A stretch of 12,306 bases of DNA, taken from Archaeoglobaceae archaeon (GTDB lineage: Archaea > Halobacteriota > Archaeoglobi > Archaeoglobales > Archaeoglobaceae). The stretch spans positions 1 to 12,306 of the forward strand of contig JANXDV010000026.1 of the NCBI GenBank assembly GCA_025058955.1, read 5' to 3'. The position numbers and the translations under genes were made by a program. How positions within the stretch are numbered: position 1 is the stretch's first letter; each line of letters opens with the position of its first letter. Positions 11,808 through 12,306 of this stretch are shown one piece after another. Below the pieces are notes generated by a model, which was not told the DNA's origin, made no database searches, and was given only the letters and a program-made list of their open reading frames with translations.

Positions 11808-12306
11808 ACGCTCTGGAGATCGAAACGCTTAAAATTTGGTATGGAAATCATGAAGTTCTTAAAGGAGTCGATCTGAGCATTCCAAGCAACAACTGCTTTG
11901 CAATCATGGGTCCTTCAGGCTGTGGTAAGTCGACCTTGCTAAAGGCAATTAACAGGCTGATCGAACTTAACGATAACGTTAGGATCTTTGGCGACATAAG
12001 GCTCTTTGGTGATAGCATTTTTAAGATGGATCTCACGAAGTTGAGAAGAGAGGTTGGAATGGTCTTCCAGCATCCAAATCCTTTCCCACACATGAGCATT
12101 TACGACAATGTAGCTTTTGCTGTTAAGTGCAACAAGATTGCTAAGGGAAAGGAAGTGGACAAAGTGGTGGAATGGGCTTTGAAAAAGGCTGTGCTATGGG
12201 ATGAAGTGAAGGATAGATTGAAGGATAAGGCTAACAAGCTCAGCGGTGGTCAAATGCAAAGGTTGTGCATCGCAAGAGCTTTGGCTTTAAAGCCAAGGGT
12301 TTTGCT
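11804..12306 (+). CDS. pstB: Phosphate ABC importer ATPase PstB (3' partial)
   Basis: The N-terminal 167 residues of the PstB ATPase; the window ends before Walker B. Seen: A-loop-type I-W-Y-G at 11-14, Walker A G-P-S-G-C-G-K-S-T at 36-44, I-N-R-L at 49-52, Q-loop V-F-Q-H-P-N-P-F-P at 87-95 (P-N-P-F-P is a PstB hallmark), and signature L-S-G-G-Q at 146-150 followed by Q-R-L-C-I-A-R-A-L-A. It energises PstCA. ATG 11804 overlaps the pstA stop by 4 nt with GGTGA at 11795-11799. The frame has no stop before the edge, so Walker B and the switch His should lie just outside. The missing part is an effect of the window cut, not truncation. Confidence 0.95.
   Translation, partial: MNALEIETLKIWYGNHEVLKGVDLSIPSNNCFAIMGPSGCGKSTLLKAINRLIELNDNVRIFGDIRLFGDSIFKMDLTKLRREVGMVFQHPNPFPHMSIYDNVAFAVKCNKIAKGKEVDKVVEWALKKAVLWDEVKDRLKDKANKLSGGQMQRLCIARALALKPRVL

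Overview
The window looks like a piece of a thermophilic, anaerobic archaeal chromosome. Genes are packed with 1-17 nt overlaps, promoters are of the BRE/TATA type, ribosome sites are strong GGAGGTGAT-like motifs, TTG starts are frequent, and proteins are rich in Lys, Glu and Ile. The oxygen-independent (CbiG/CbiD/CbiT) cobalamin genes and an AbrB-PhoU regulator fit a euryarchaeon, with Archaeoglobales (Archaeoglobus/Ferroglobus type) my best guess. That lineage call is inference from gene content, not a search.

Layout. (1) 2-361: the 3' end of an unrecognised gene. (2) 443-7995: one unbroken plus-strand cobalt/cobalamin operon, cbiM-cbiN-cbiQ-cbiO-cbiT-cbiL-cbiF-cbiG-cbiHC-cbiD-cbiE, probably transcribed from a TATA promoter near 402-410. 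(3) 8904-7996, minus strand: an AbrB-PhoU phosphate regulator whose stop codon abuts the cbiE stop with no spacer. (4) A 113 bp divergent control region (8905-9017) with a promoter for each side and an imperfect inverted repeat. (5) 9018-12306: pstS-pstC-pstA-pstB, the high-affinity phosphate ABC importer, with pstB cut by the window end.

How it works together. CbiMNQO is an ECF-type Co2+ importer that feeds the ring-contraction pathway encoded directly behind it. CbiL (C20), CbiH (C17 and ring contraction), CbiF (C11), CbiG (lactone opening), CbiD (C1), CbiE (C5), CbiT (C15 and decarboxylation) and CbiC (C15-to-C12 methyl shift) convert cobalt-factor II toward cobyrinic acid. The cobalt chelatase (CbiX/CbiK), the reductase CbiJ and the amidase CbiA are not in the window. 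The second half is a phosphate module in which the divergently transcribed AbrB-PhoU protein probably controls pst.

Main points of interest: cbiG appears to start at a non-AUG isoleucine codon behind a near-perfect Shine-Dalgarno; CbiH and CbiC are fused; the CbiC domain has Met where the catalytic His is expected; CbiG and CbiD are unusually short with family motifs missing; and the phoU/pst divergent region holds a candidate operator. I see no mobile elements, CRISPR arrays, tRNA or rRNA genes. No gene-free stretch exceeds 113 bp.
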